Shown: positions 16,611-25,222, numbered from the stretch's first letter. The stretch is 42,725 nt of DNA from Lachnospiraceae bacterium (GCA_017889125.1 JAGHER010000206.1:1-42725), one strand, 5' to 3'. The notes: generated by a model not told the origin, from the sequence alone. Program-made: numbers and translations.

Positions 16611-18050
16611 ATGGAAAGGATCAGAGAAATCAATGCGGACATATTACAGATGTTTCCGCCTGCTCCCACAGAAGCGGCAGATATACTGCTTAGCCAGGAA
16701 TTGAAAAAAAATTCTGCGAAAATCGTGGTTTTGGATGATGATCCTACTGGTGTGCAGACGGTTCACCATGTTTCTGTGTATACGCATTGGGATAAAGAGA
16801 GTATCCGAAGCGGTTTCGCAGAAGCTGGAAGGCTTTTTTACATATTAACGAATTCCCGAGGGATGACCGCTGCTCAGACAGAAGTTATTCATCGTCAGAT
16901 CGGAGAATCGGTTTCGCAGGTGGCAAAAGAACAAAACCGGGATTTTCTCATTATCAGCCGCAGTGATTCTACCTTGCGGGGCCATTACCCATTAGAAACA
17001 GAGACTTTGCGACAAGCTATAGAGAGCGGGACGGGAAAGGAGATCGATGGTGAGGTGATTTGCCCGTTTTTTAAAGAGGGCGGCCGTTTTACCATCGGCG
17101 GTGTGCACTATGTAAAGTATGGCAGCCGTCTCGTTCCTGCTGGAGAGACAGAGTTTGCCCGGGATAAGACATTTGGTTACCGGTCATCAAAGCTTGGCGA
17201 TTACGTGGAAGAGAAAACCCAGGGCCGTTTTACGGCAGGAGAAGTGATAGACATTGCGCTGGAAGATTTGCGGGCGATGGACTTGGATAAGATCGAGAAG
17301 CAGCTTCTTTCGGTCAGCGGGTTTCAGAAAATTATTGTAAATGCGGCGGATTACGCGGATATCAAGGTTTTCTGTACGGCTTTATACCGAGCAATGGCCA
17401 AGGGCAAATATTTTCTTTTCCGTTCAGCGGCAGCATTGGTAAAAGAAATGGGAGGAATTCCTGATAAGCCTCTGCTGACCAGGGCGGAAATGATTGTTAA
17501 GGAGAATCCTTGCGGAGGTGTGGTAATCGTAGGTTCTCACACCAGGAAGACAACAGAACAGCTGGAGGAACTTCGGAAAGTACCGGGGCTTAAGTTTGTA
17601 GAATTTAATTCGGATCTGGTGCTGGATGAGAAAAAATTTGCCCAGGAAACAGATCGGGTGATCCGGGAGATGGAATCTGCAGTAAGCGGCGGGCAGACTG
17701 TGGTAGTTTATACCAGACGGAGACTGCTCACCGTGGAAAATGATACGAAAGAAAGTGCGCTGCTCCGCTCCATCCGCATATCCCAGGGAGTGCAGTCCCT
17801 GGTGGCTTCTCTTCGTGCTGAGCCGTCTTTTATCATTGCTAAGGGGGGGATCACTTCCAGCGATATTGGAACAAAGGCGCTTAATGTGAGGTGTGCGCAG
17901 GTAATGGGACAGATTCGTCCGGGGATACCCGTATGGCAGACAGGGGAGGAAAGCCGTTTCCCGTCTATGCCATATGTGATTTTCCCGGGAAATGTAGGGG
18001 AAAAAGAAACACTCAGAGAAGCTTTGGAGGTATTAATAGGATATAGATAA
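16611..18050 (+). CDS. Four-carbon acid sugar kinase (DUF1537/OtnK family)
   Basis: A 479-residue ATP-dependent kinase of the DUF1537 family, members of which phosphorylate 2- or 3-oxo derivatives of four-carbon acid sugars. The N-terminal substrate domain shows VVLDDDPTGVQTV (about residues 40-52), ISRSDSTLRGHYPLE and PFFKEGGRFTIGGVHYV. The C-terminal nucleotide domain shows VIVGSHTRKTTEQL and the glycine-rich AKGGITSSDIGTKAL. It lies 14 bases after the dehydrogenase and 15 before the next gene. The usual downstream partner (class II aldolase-like decarboxylase OtnC or PdxA2) is not present in the window. Confidence 0.9.
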   Translation: MERIREINADILQMFPPAPTEAADILLSQELKKNSAKIVVLDDDPTGVQTVHHVSVYTHWDKESIRSGFAEAGRLFYILTNSRGMTAAQTEVIHRQIGESVSQVAKEQNRDFLIISRSDSTLRGHYPLETETLRQAIESGTGKEIDGEVICPFFKEGGRFTIGGVHYVKYGSRLVPAGETEFARDKTFGYRSSKLGDYVEEKTQGRFTAGEVIDIALEDLRAMDLDKIEKQLLSVSGFQKIIVNAADYADIKVFCTALYRAMAKGKYFLFRSAAALVKEMGGIPDKPLLTRAEMIVKENPCGGVVIVGSHTRKTTEQLEELRKVPGLKFVEFNSDLVLDEKKFAQETDRVIREMESAVSGGQTVVVYTRRRLLTVENDTKESALLRSIRISQGVQSLVASLRAEPSFIIAKGGITSSDIGTKALNVRCAQVMGQIRPGIPVWQTGEESRFPSMPYVIFPGNVGEKETLREALEVLIGYR

Positions 18051-18065
18051 GGAGGTAGATCGTTG

Positions 18066-20030
18066 ATGAAAAAGAAAAATTCTATTTTGCTGGTTCTTCT
18101 GTCATTATTATTGGTTTTAGTCAGCTGCATTGGTGCACATATGCTTCAGACCGATTTTGGACGGGTGACAATCACCGACGTGCGGATTCCTATGCCTTCA
18201 GGTGAGACGCTTCGGGTCTTGGTACACCGGCCGGATACCGCTACTGTGGAAAATCCCGCTCCCTGTGTGATCACAAGTCATGGCTATCATGCCACCCTTG
18301 AGACCCAGGACATTACCTCGATCGAACTGGCCCGCCGTGGGTTTGTTGTATTTAATATGGATACTTACAGTGCAGGAAGTTCATCGGGAACCAGCATCCC
18401 ATATGGAGATAGCCGGTCTTATTATGGGCTTGGGATGCTTCAGCTGGTAGACTTTGTTCATGACAATATTTCTTATATTGATCCTGACCGGATTGGCATT
18501 ACCGGCCACTCTACAGGAGGCAGAAATGCAGCGTTTACCCTGGATGCCTATGGGAGAAATGAGCATGGATTGAACTATGCTGGTCAGCCTGCTGACGCGG
18601 GAGACTATGAAACCAAGGTTTCCAGTGCACTGATCCTGGCCTTTTTCCCCGATCATTATCTTTTAAATAATCTGCCCAGCGGCGTAAATGTGGGAATTAA
18701 CTTTGCGCGCTACGATGAGGGGGCAACGGTCCAGGTAACGAAAGTAGATGGATATCAGTGGGCGGATATGACAGTGTCTCCGGAAGCCAAGTTTTTCGTG
18801 AACCAGGCAGAGCCGGGTACATTTACATTAAATACAGAATCCGAGATTAATCCTGATACGGGCCATAATGATGTGACGCTGAGCGGATGGAATAATGAGG
18901 AGAAGGTAGAAATCGGCCATTATTACGGTGATATCGATAAAGGAAATATGCGTGTGGTTTATAATCCAAAGACCAGCCATCAGTGGCAGTTTTTTTCGAA
19001 AACAAACGCATCGATTACCAATCAGTACTTTATGGATACGCTGAACGCCCCCAATCCAATTCCTGCAGAGAATCAGGTTTGGTTTGCAAAAGAAGTGCTG
19101 AATGCAGTAGGGCTTATTGGATTCTTCCTGCTTCTTCTTCCGCTGTCATCTCTGCTGATGGATACGCCTTTCTTTGCTTCCCTGAAAGGAACAGCTGCAG
19201 CAGCAAAGCCAGCCCCCTCCAGCGGGAGAGGTAAAACCGTTTACTGGATCAGCCTGCTGCTTTTGACTGTGCTTCCAGGACTTACGGTAATGCCGGCGTT
19301 CTCTGACATCGCCTACGGAAAAATCTTTACTGACGCGGCAACCAATAATTCTACTTCTTTTTTCCCGCAGCCTGGGCCTAATGGGATTATTGTGTGGGCT
19401 GTGCTCAATGCGTGCCTGGCAGTAGTGATATTTGCGGCAGGTTACTGGATTGATGGGAAGCATAATGGCGATTCTCCGCAAAAATGGGGCCTGAAAATAA
19501 GTTGGAAAGAGGTGGGAAAGAGTGCACTGCTGGCATTTATGGTGATGACAGCTTCTTATCTTCTGGTATTGTTTGCGGATCGCTTTTTTAAAACAGATTT
19601 CCGCTTCTGGAGTTTTGCGGTTCGGGCAGCAGATGGGAATATTCTCCTGCTTTGGTTCCATTATGTGCCGTTCTTCTTGATTTTCTGGCTGGTGACTTCT
19701 TTTATGGTTAATTGCAGTGCACGAATTCAGACGAAGAAAGAATGGCAGAATACGGCCATGTGTGTAGCTGTCAATACACTGGGTTTGATTGGGGTAACGG
19801 CAATTCAGTTTTTTGTTTTATTTACTACAGGACAGGCAGCCTGGTATGCAAATCGGGCCTGGGTAAATATATGTCTAATTATTCCATTTATTCCGATGAT
19901 GGCTTTAGGAACGGTTATTCTTCGGAAAGCATATCGAAAAACAGGCAATATTTATTATGGAGGCTTTCTTATGGCGTTTATATCGACACTGGTGTCCATT
20001 TCCACAGCAAACACGATACTGCGGATTTAA
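18066..20030 (+). CDS. Alpha/beta-hydrolase fused to a polytopic membrane domain
   Basis: A 654-residue protein. An N-terminal hydrophobic segment (residues 6-22) ends in LVSC, which could be a lipobox or a signal anchor. An alpha/beta-hydrolase domain follows to about residue 330, with SHGYHAT (oxyanion region) near 71-77 and the nucleophile elbow GHSTGG with Ser149. The rest holds about eight hydrophobic segments from about residue 338 to the end. ATG 18066 follows AAGGAGGT. The arrangement places the hydrolase outside, facing substrates before uptake, or anchors it to a channel-like domain. I do not recognise a characterised homologue. Operon position suggests it supplies the acid-sugar enzymes. 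Confidence 0.8.
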   Translation: MKKKNSILLVLLSLLLVLVSCIGAHMLQTDFGRVTITDVRIPMPSGETLRVLVHRPDTATVENPAPCVITSHGYHATLETQDITSIELARRGFVVFNMDTYSAGSSSGTSIPYGDSRSYYGLGMLQLVDFVHDNISYIDPDRIGITGHSTGGRNAAFTLDAYGRNEHGLNYAGQPADAGDYETKVSSALILAFFPDHYLLNNLPSGVNVGINFARYDEGATVQVTKVDGYQWADMTVSPEAKFFVNQAEPGTFTLNTESEINPDTGHNDVTLSGWNNEEKVEIGHYYGDIDKGNMRVVYNPKTSHQWQFFSKTNASITNQYFMDTLNAPNPIPAENQVWFAKEVLNAVGLIGFFLLLLPLSSLLMDTPFFASLKGTAAAAKPAPSSGRGKTVYWISLLLLTVLPGLTVMPAFSDIAYGKIFTDAATNNSTSFFPQPGPNGIIVWAVLNACLAVVIFAAGYWIDGKHNGDSPQKWGLKISWKEVGKSALLAFMVMTASYLLVLFADRFFKTDFRFWSFAVRAADGNILLLWFHYVPFFLIFWLVTSFMVNCSARIQTKKEWQNTAMCVAVNTLGLIGVTAIQFFVLFTTGQAAWYANRAWVNICLIIPFIPMMALGTVILRKAYRKTGNIYYGGFLMAFISTLVSISTANTILRI

Positions 20031-20048
20031 TGGAAGGGAGGAGATGGC

Positions 20049-20729
20049 ATGTATAAGAGACTATCACATACACTAAATATACGGGATCGGGCATTTCCTG
20101 GTGCGCCCACATTAAAACTCTTTCCCTTTGAGGAAATTGGGAAAAATAATTCGGCCTGCAATACTTTCCGCGTGGAACTGTTCAACCATTTTGGGACGCA
20201 TATGGATGGACCGAATCATTTCCATCCCAATGGAAAGCAGCTTTGGCAAATGCAGCTGGAGAACTTTATCAGTGAGCAGCCCCTTCTGTTGGACATTCCG
20301 AAGGGAGATGGGGAGGCCGTGATGCCGGAGGAATTGCTGGCATTTGATGAAGAGATCAGCAAAGCAGATATGTTGTTTATCCGAAGTGGATTTGAAGCAT
20401 TGAGAGAAAAGGATAACGGTCGTTATTCTCAGCGGGGACCCTGCATATCCTCTCAGGCAGCTCAGCTGCTGGTGGATAGATGGCCGCAGCTTAAAGCAGT
20501 GGGGATGGACTGGATATCTCTAGCCTCTCCACTCCATTTGGATGATGGCGTAAAGGCACATCAGATTCTTCTCGGCTTTCATGGGAATCCTCCGATTCTT
20601 ATTATTGAAGATATGGCGCTGGCTGGTGTTGATAGGAGGCGTATTGAAAAGGTATTTGTTATGCCGATTTTTATCGAAGGGATTGATAGTGCTCCAGTGA
20701 CGGTTCTTGCACAGGAAAAGGATCAATAA
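20049..20729 (+). CDS. Cyclase-family metal-dependent hydrolase (KynB-like fold)
   Basis: A 226-residue protein of the cyclase family, which includes bacterial kynurenine formamidase, isatin hydrolase and some lactone or amide hydrolases. The metal motif H-x-G-T-H-x-D-x-P-x-H appears as FNHFGTHMDGPNHF with H47, H51, D53 and H57. A later GMDWISLASPLH stretch near residues 154-165 is also typical. ATG follows GGGAGGAG. It is the last gene of the GntR-linked operon. No tryptophan genes are nearby, so kynurenine degradation is unlikely; hydrolysis of a lactone or amide in the acid-sugar route is inference. Confidence 0.85.
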   Translation: MYKRLSHTLNIRDRAFPGAPTLKLFPFEEIGKNNSACNTFRVELFNHFGTHMDGPNHFHPNGKQLWQMQLENFISEQPLLLDIPKGDGEAVMPEELLAFDEEISKADMLFIRSGFEALREKDNGRYSQRGPCISSQAAQLLVDRWPQLKAVGMDWISLASPLHLDDGVKAHQILLGFHGNPPILIIEDMALAGVDRRRIEKVFVMPIFIEGIDSAPVTVLAQEKDQ

Positions 20730-20814
20730 GAGCCAAGAAAGGGCACATATAGCATTTATCAGAGTTTTCTTTTCCGAAGTTTTTCTTAGGATCAATTTCT
20801 GCATCAAAGAACAG

Positions 20815-20842
20815 TTGAAAAATATACGCGATATGGTATAAT
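20815..20842 (+). promoter_or_regulatory. Candidate promoter for the yfcC-like operon
   Basis: TTGAAA (20815-20820), 16-base spacer, TATAAT (20837-20842), 45 bases before the transporter start. The preceding 85 bases after the cyclase gene hold no clear terminator hairpin. Confidence 0.55.
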
Positions 20843-20887
20843 TATGAAATTGTGCAGATGAAAAAAATGAGAAAACGGAGGATGAAA

Positions 20888-22279
20888 ATGAGTGCAAAAA
20901 AGCGAACCTTCAGCACGCCCCACACGCTGGTGATCATTGTGTGCCTGATTATCCTGGCGGTGGCGGCAACCTATTTTGTACCGGCGGGTGAGTTTGTGCG
21001 GTATAAGGACGAGGTCACGGGAAAGACCCTTGTCCAGGCAGGAAGCTATGTGTCTTCCGGAACGAATCCGGTAAGCTTCTTGCGGATTCCCATGGTGATG
21101 TATGAGGGAATTCTGGAAGCGGCAGATGTGATTGCCTTCCTGTTAATCATTGGCGGTGCTTTTGAACTGGTGAATGTAAGCGGGGCTGTACTGGCCCTCT
21201 GCCGCACAGTGGCCAAGCATTTGAAAGGGCGGGAGTTTTTCGTGGTGCCCATCTTCCTGGCCCTGTTTGCCCTTTTTGGAGCTACCATGGGCATGTCTAA
21301 TGAAGTGGCGATCTTTGTCCCCATCGGCATCACCATGGCCCTGACCCTGGGACTGGATAAGGTGACGGGTATGGCCATGGTGACGGTGGGGGCGGTGTCC
21401 GGCTTTACCGCGGGACTGATGAACCCCTTCACCGTAGGCGTGGCCCAGGACATTGCCGGTGTGCCTCTTTTCTCCGGAATGGGATACCGGATGGTTCTGC
21501 TGATTGCCATGCTGGTGATTGACACCATCTATATCCTGGCCTATGACCGGATGGTGAAAAAATATCCGGAAAAGAGCATCCTTTACGGACTTCCGAATGA
21601 TGAGAAATTCCAGGCAGACCAGGCGCCCCAGGAGCGCATGAATGGACGGCAGAAGGCTGTTCTGGTGGTGTTGTTTGGCACCCTGGCTATCCTGATTTAC
21701 GGCCTGATGGTGTATCAGTGGTATTTTGAGGAGATGGCCGGTCTGTTCCTGGCTATGGGTGTGATCTGCGGCCTGATTTCCGGCTTATCGCCCAGCAAGA
21801 TTGCTACCACCTTTACCGCAGGCGCCAAGGGACTTGCCGGAAGTGCTCTGACCCTGGGTTTTGCCAGAGCCATCCAGATCGTCCTTTCGGATTCCATGAT
21901 TATCGATACCATTGCCAATGGGGTGGCTAATGCGGTGAATGCTCTGCCGGTTTCCATCCAGAGTATTGGCTTCTTCCTGGCCCAGACCGGCGTAAGCTTT
22001 GTGATCACCTCCGGCTCCGGCATGGCGGCGGTGACCATCCCGCTGATGGCGCCGGTAGCCGACCTGATCGGCATGACCCGCCAGACCCTGGTGCTGGCCT
22101 ACCAGATGGGTGACGGCTTCTCCAACCTGCTTTTGCCTACCACCTCCAGTCTTTTAGGAACGCTGGCAGTGGCAAATGTTCCTTACGGAAGATGGTTTAA
22201 ATTTATGTTCCCTCTGTTTATTATCTGGACAGTGCTGGGATGTGTTGTCATGGTAGGCGCAGTAGCCATCGGCTATTAA
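20888..22279 (+). CDS. YfcC-family membrane transporter
   Basis: A 463-residue polytopic transporter of the YfcC/DcuC-like family, usually predicted to carry amino acids, dipeptides or C4-type acids. A basic N-terminus leads into TLVIIVCLIILAVAATYFVPAGEF, a signature start of this family. Conserved blocks include GLISGLSPSKIATTFTAGAKG and FVITSGSGMAAVTIPLMAPVADLIGM, followed by LLLPTTSSLLGTLAVA. ATG 20888 follows CGGAGG; the longer reading from 20852 would include that site. It is followed by an M20 amidohydrolase, a common pairing in which the transporter supplies the peptide or amide substrate. Confidence 0.87.
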   Translation: MSAKKRTFSTPHTLVIIVCLIILAVAATYFVPAGEFVRYKDEVTGKTLVQAGSYVSSGTNPVSFLRIPMVMYEGILEAADVIAFLLIIGGAFELVNVSGAVLALCRTVAKHLKGREFFVVPIFLALFALFGATMGMSNEVAIFVPIGITMALTLGLDKVTGMAMVTVGAVSGFTAGLMNPFTVGVAQDIAGVPLFSGMGYRMVLLIAMLVIDTIYILAYDRMVKKYPEKSILYGLPNDEKFQADQAPQERMNGRQKAVLVVLFGTLAILIYGLMVYQWYFEEMAGLFLAMGVICGLISGLSPSKIATTFTAGAKGLAGSALTLGFARAIQIVLSDSMIIDTIANGVANAVNALPVSIQSIGFFLAQTGVSFVITSGSGMAAVTIPLMAPVADLIGMTRQTLVLAYQMGDGFSNLLLPTTSSLLGTLAVANVPYGRWFKFMFPLFIIWTVLGCVVMVGAVAIGY

Positions 22280-22335
22280 GGAAGTGCGGATTAAAGGGGT
22301 TTCCTGGCAGTTCGCGCAAATAGGAGGAGCGGAGA

Positions 22336-23511
22336 ATGAAAGATAAGATTCAGGCGTATATTCAGAGTATTGAAGGAGAGCTTTTTGCCCTTTCCGACCA
22401 GATCTTTGATTTGGCGGAGATAAGCTGTCAGGAGGTTCGCTCCTGCAGGATTTTGGAAGAATATCTGGAAAGAAATGGATTTCAGGTAGAGCATAATGTG
22501 GGCGGAATGGAACATTCCTTCCGGGCAATCTATGAGCAGGGTGAGGGAGGCCCGTCCTTCGGTCTTCTGGCGGAATATGATGCCCTGTCCATGGGCCATG
22601 GCTGCGGCCATCACATGCAGGGCCCTGTGGTCTTGGGGGCGGCCATGTGCATCAAGGAGCATTTGGCTGGCCGTCCATGCAGAATCGTGGTTTACGGCAC
22701 TCCGGCGGAGGAAAGCCTTGGGGGCAAGATCATCATGCAGGAAAATGGCTGCTTCCAGGACATTGACATTGCCCTGATGATGCACGGAGCGCCGGATACC
22801 TGCGTGGATGTAAAGACCATGGCCCTGGAGAATTTCCGGGTGACCTTCCACGGTGTGGAAGCCCATGCGGCCATGACGCCGGAGAAGGGGAGAAGCGCCC
22901 TGGACGGCATCCTGATTTCCTTCCAGGGAATCGAATTTATGCGGGAGCATGTCCTGGAGGACACCCGGATTCACTATACCATCCTGGATGCGGGCGGCCC
23001 CACCAATGTGGTTCCGGGAAAGGCTGTGGCGGAGTATACCCTGCGCTCCTACAATACCCAGTATCTGGCGGAGGTGGTGAGCCGGTTTATGGATATCTTA
23101 AAAGGCTCTGCCCTGATTACGGGAACTACCTATACGGTGGAACGGGATCCGGCTTACCGTGCTAAGATTCCCAGCTTTCCTTTGAATGATCTGATTATGG
23201 AAAATGCCAGGGCGTTCGGTGCGCCCCGTCTGGCGCCGCCCAGGGAAAAGACCGGATCTACAGATTTTGGAAACGTGATGTATGAGGTGCCCGGTTCCTG
23301 TATCCGTGTGGCCTTTGTGCCCGCCGGTACGCCAGCTCACTCAGAGGGGTATGTGAAGGCGGGAAAATCCGAGGATGCCCATATGGCCGTACGGTACGGG
23401 GCAGAGATCCTGGCAGGAACCTGCCTGGATATTCTGGAAAGACCAGAGCTTCTGACGGAGATTAAGGAGGATTTTGCCCGGCAGAAGGAAATGATGGGGA
23501 AGGACATATAG
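22336..23511 (+). CDS. M20-family amidohydrolase/peptidase
   Basis: A 391-residue zinc hydrolase of the M20 family (AbgB/AmhX-like amidohydrolases). The metal block GHGCGHH lies at residues 87-93 (H88, C90, H92), followed by PAEESLGGK with E125/E126 and a MMHGAPDT region. The dimerisation domain starts with FHGVEAHAAMTPEKGRSALDG. It is a cytoplasmic enzyme likely to cleave N-acyl or aminoacyl amide bonds. ATG follows AGGAGCGGAG. Gene order after a YfcC-type transporter and before a membrane protein suggests import followed by hydrolysis. The exact amide is unknown. Confidence 0.9.
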   Translation: MKDKIQAYIQSIEGELFALSDQIFDLAEISCQEVRSCRILEEYLERNGFQVEHNVGGMEHSFRAIYEQGEGGPSFGLLAEYDALSMGHGCGHHMQGPVVLGAAMCIKEHLAGRPCRIVVYGTPAEESLGGKIIMQENGCFQDIDIALMMHGAPDTCVDVKTMALENFRVTFHGVEAHAAMTPEKGRSALDGILISFQGIEFMREHVLEDTRIHYTILDAGGPTNVVPGKAVAEYTLRSYNTQYLAEVVSRFMDILKGSALITGTTYTVERDPAYRAKIPSFPLNDLIMENARAFGAPRLAPPREKTGSTDFGNVMYEVPGSCIRVAFVPAGTPAHSEGYVKAGKSEDAHMAVRYGAEILAGTCLDILERPELLTEIKEDFARQKEMMGKDI

Positions 23512-23513
23512 CT

Positions 23514-24251
23514 GTGGACAGATTATTCAGCAAAAAATCAGATGTGTTTCTCCACTGGATCATGTCGGCGGAGGGCGGATTTCTGGGAACCTACGCGATT
23601 CTCACCCACAACGGAACCTTCGGCTCGGCGGAAACGGGAAATATGATGGAGTTGGCCGTGGAGGTAAGCTCTCTGGAGCTTGGCGCTGTGGGGGTGCGCC
23701 TTCTGGCCTTTGTGGTCTTTGGAGCAGCCATCGTGGCAGCTTACCTTCTGTCCAATTACACCTCTTTGCCTATGCGGCGGCTGGCGATCCTGGTGGATGC
23801 AGCGGGCCTGACGGCCACAGCGTTTCTGCCGGGGAACATAGATCCTATCGCAGGACTGTATCCCATCTTTTTCTGCGCCGCCTTCCAGTGGGGCGTCTAT
23901 TCCGGTGCGGAAGGGTACAACAGCGCCAGCATTTTTATTACCAATAATTATAAGCAGCTTCTTCTGGCCTGGATGCAGTTCTTCATCCAGAAGGACAGGA
24001 AGCTTATGGCAAAGGCTCTTTTGTATTCGGTGACAGTGGCAGCCTTTTTTGCAGGGGCCTGCGGCGGCTACTTTTCCGTGTGCCGATGGGGACGTAGCGG
24101 CGCCTTTGCGGGGCTTTTGCCCCTTCTGGCAGCGTGGATTTCTCTTTCTCTGCGGGGGATTCCGTTCACCCGGGGGAGTCGGCAGGATCTATCTCACTTC
24201 CGGCAGGCTCAGGGAAACAGCCGCTGGCCTTTCGGTACTGGGAAGGTGTGA
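23514..24251 (+). CDS. YoaK/DUF1275-like membrane protein
   Basis: A 245-residue membrane protein with about six hydrophobic segments. The pattern GFLGTYAILTHNGTFGSAETGNMM near residues 22-45 matches the DUF1275 (YoaK) hallmark with its TGN motif. The GTG start at 23514 is three bases after the M20 stop, with GGGGAAGG about ten bases before it. The last 28 codons (86 bases) overlap the end of the convergent AraC gene, and the hydrophobic core ends before this overlap. Function of the family is unknown; a transport role is often supposed. Confidence 0.75.
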   Translation: MDRLFSKKSDVFLHWIMSAEGGFLGTYAILTHNGTFGSAETGNMMELAVEVSSLELGAVGVRLLAFVVFGAAIVAAYLLSNYTSLPMRRLAILVDAAGLTATAFLPGNIDPIAGLYPIFFCAAFQWGVYSGAEGYNSASIFITNNYKQLLLAWMQFFIQKDRKLMAKALLYSVTVAAFFAGACGGYFSVCRWGRSGAFAGLLPLLAAWISLSLRGIPFTRGSRQDLSHFRQAQGNSRWPFGTGKV

Positions 24252-25083
24252 CCTGGAAGCACTGGCGGAACATGTGGATAAAGCTGGATACGCTTTTGTA
24301 GCCGCAGAGATGGGCAATCTCCTCCACCGAGTGGCTTTCTGTCTTCAGGTACTGGCAGGCCAGATCCATGCGGCAGCGGGTCAGGTGCTCGTGGAAGGAT
24401 AAGTGGCAGATTTCTTTAAATTTCCGGTGATAGTAATATTTGCTGATGCCAAGCATTTGACCCATGGATTCTAAGGTCAGGTCCTGGGCGCAGTGCTCCC
24501 GGATATAATGGCTGGAAAATAAGATTTCCTGACGGAAATGACTTTTGGCGGCGGCAGCAGGAACAGTTTCTGCTGCCGCCGCTTTTTCCATTTCCCGGGC
24601 GATGAGGGTGATCAGCTGCAAAAAATCTGCCGCGATCACCATGTCCTTATAAGGGTCCTGGGAATTGTAAAGCTGGCAGATGGAAAGCATGGCTTCCTTT
24701 ATGGCGGCATAATGCTCCATGTGAGTGCGGACAATGAAGATGGAGGAGGTCTTTTCCCGCAGAAGGGGAAAGGCCTGAAACTGGTTCAGCCAGTCGGTGT
24801 CCGCTAAAAGGGTGTAGTGGGAGCCGCCTTCCTGGCCCTTTAAGGGGCCTACGCAGTGCAGGATGCCGGAGCCCACAAAAAGGATTTCCTGGGCGTCTGC
24901 CGACTGGAAGCCCTGTTCCCCTGTACAGCCGTAGGGCTTAGTCATGGGCATGGTGATCTCCATGGCATTGTGGTAATGCATGGGGTAGGTTCTGCTGTTT
25001 TTTGCGGAATAAAAAAGCTGGAAGTGGCGGTTTAAGGAGTAGGTGACAAATTCATAGCCGTTTACCACTTTATTTCCTGCCAT
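24166..25083 (-). CDS. AraC-family transcriptional regulator
   Basis: A 305-residue regulator. An N-terminal cupin-like sensing domain carries YPMHYHNAMEITMP and FVGSGILHCV. The C-terminal double helix-turn-helix spans about residues 185-285 (LTLESMGQMLGISKYYYHRKFKE, VEEIAHLCGYKSVSSFIHMFRQCFQVTPSQYRK). A proline/glycine-rich tail of about 20 residues follows and overlaps the convergent DUF1275 gene. ATG 25083 follows AAAGGA. It is divergent from the solute-binding protein and GH43 genes and is likely their activator, responding to a xylo- or arabino-sugar. Confidence 0.9.
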   Translation of the reverse strand: MAGNKVVNGYEFVTYSLNRHFQLFYSAKNSRTYPMHYHNAMEITMPMTKPYGCTGEQGFQSADAQEILFVGSGILHCVGPLKGQEGGSHYTLLADTDWLNQFQAFPLLREKTSSIFIVRTHMEHYAAIKEAMLSICQLYNSQDPYKDMVIAADFLQLITLIAREMEKAAAAETVPAAAAKSHFRQEILFSSHYIREHCAQDLTLESMGQMLGISKYYYHRKFKEICHLSFHEHLTRCRMDLACQYLKTESHSVEEIAHLCGYKSVSSFIHMFRQCFQVTPSQYRKASGCFPEPAGSEIDPADSPG

Positions 25084-25134
25084 AGGGGGTGTCCTTTCTA
25101 ATCCATATCGAGGTGATCTTGTTCCTTTTTATTC

Positions 25135-25163
25135 AGTATAGCAAAAACGGACAAAAATAGCAA
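25135..25163 (-). promoter_or_regulatory. Candidate promoter of araC-type gene
   Basis: Minus strand TTGCTA (25163-25158), 17-base spacer, TATACT (25140-25135). Confidence 0.5.
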
Positions 25164-25188
25164 TAATCGACAATGAATAAGCAAGATT
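25159..25188. promoter_or_regulatory. Possible AraC-type direct-repeat operator
   Basis: AGCAATAAT at 25159 and AGCAAGATT at 25180 are direct repeats 21 bases apart, two helical turns, ending five bases before the -35 of the downstream promoter. AraC proteins usually bind such tandem half-sites next to the -35. Recognised by eye only. Confidence 0.35.
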
Positions 25189-25193
25189 AAAAA

Positions 25194-25222
25194 TTGAAGA
25201 AAATCCCGGTAAAACCTATAAT
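25194..25222 (+). promoter_or_regulatory. Promoter of the binding-protein/GH43 operon
   Basis: TTGAAG (25194-25199), 17-base spacer, TATAAT (25217-25222), 83 bases before the start codon, leaving a long 5' leader. Confidence 0.65.

Noticed and set aside
20049-20729. Kynurenine formamidase (kynB)
   Set aside because: The fold motif fits but no tryptophan or kynurenine genes are linked; the operon points to acid-sugar metabolism.
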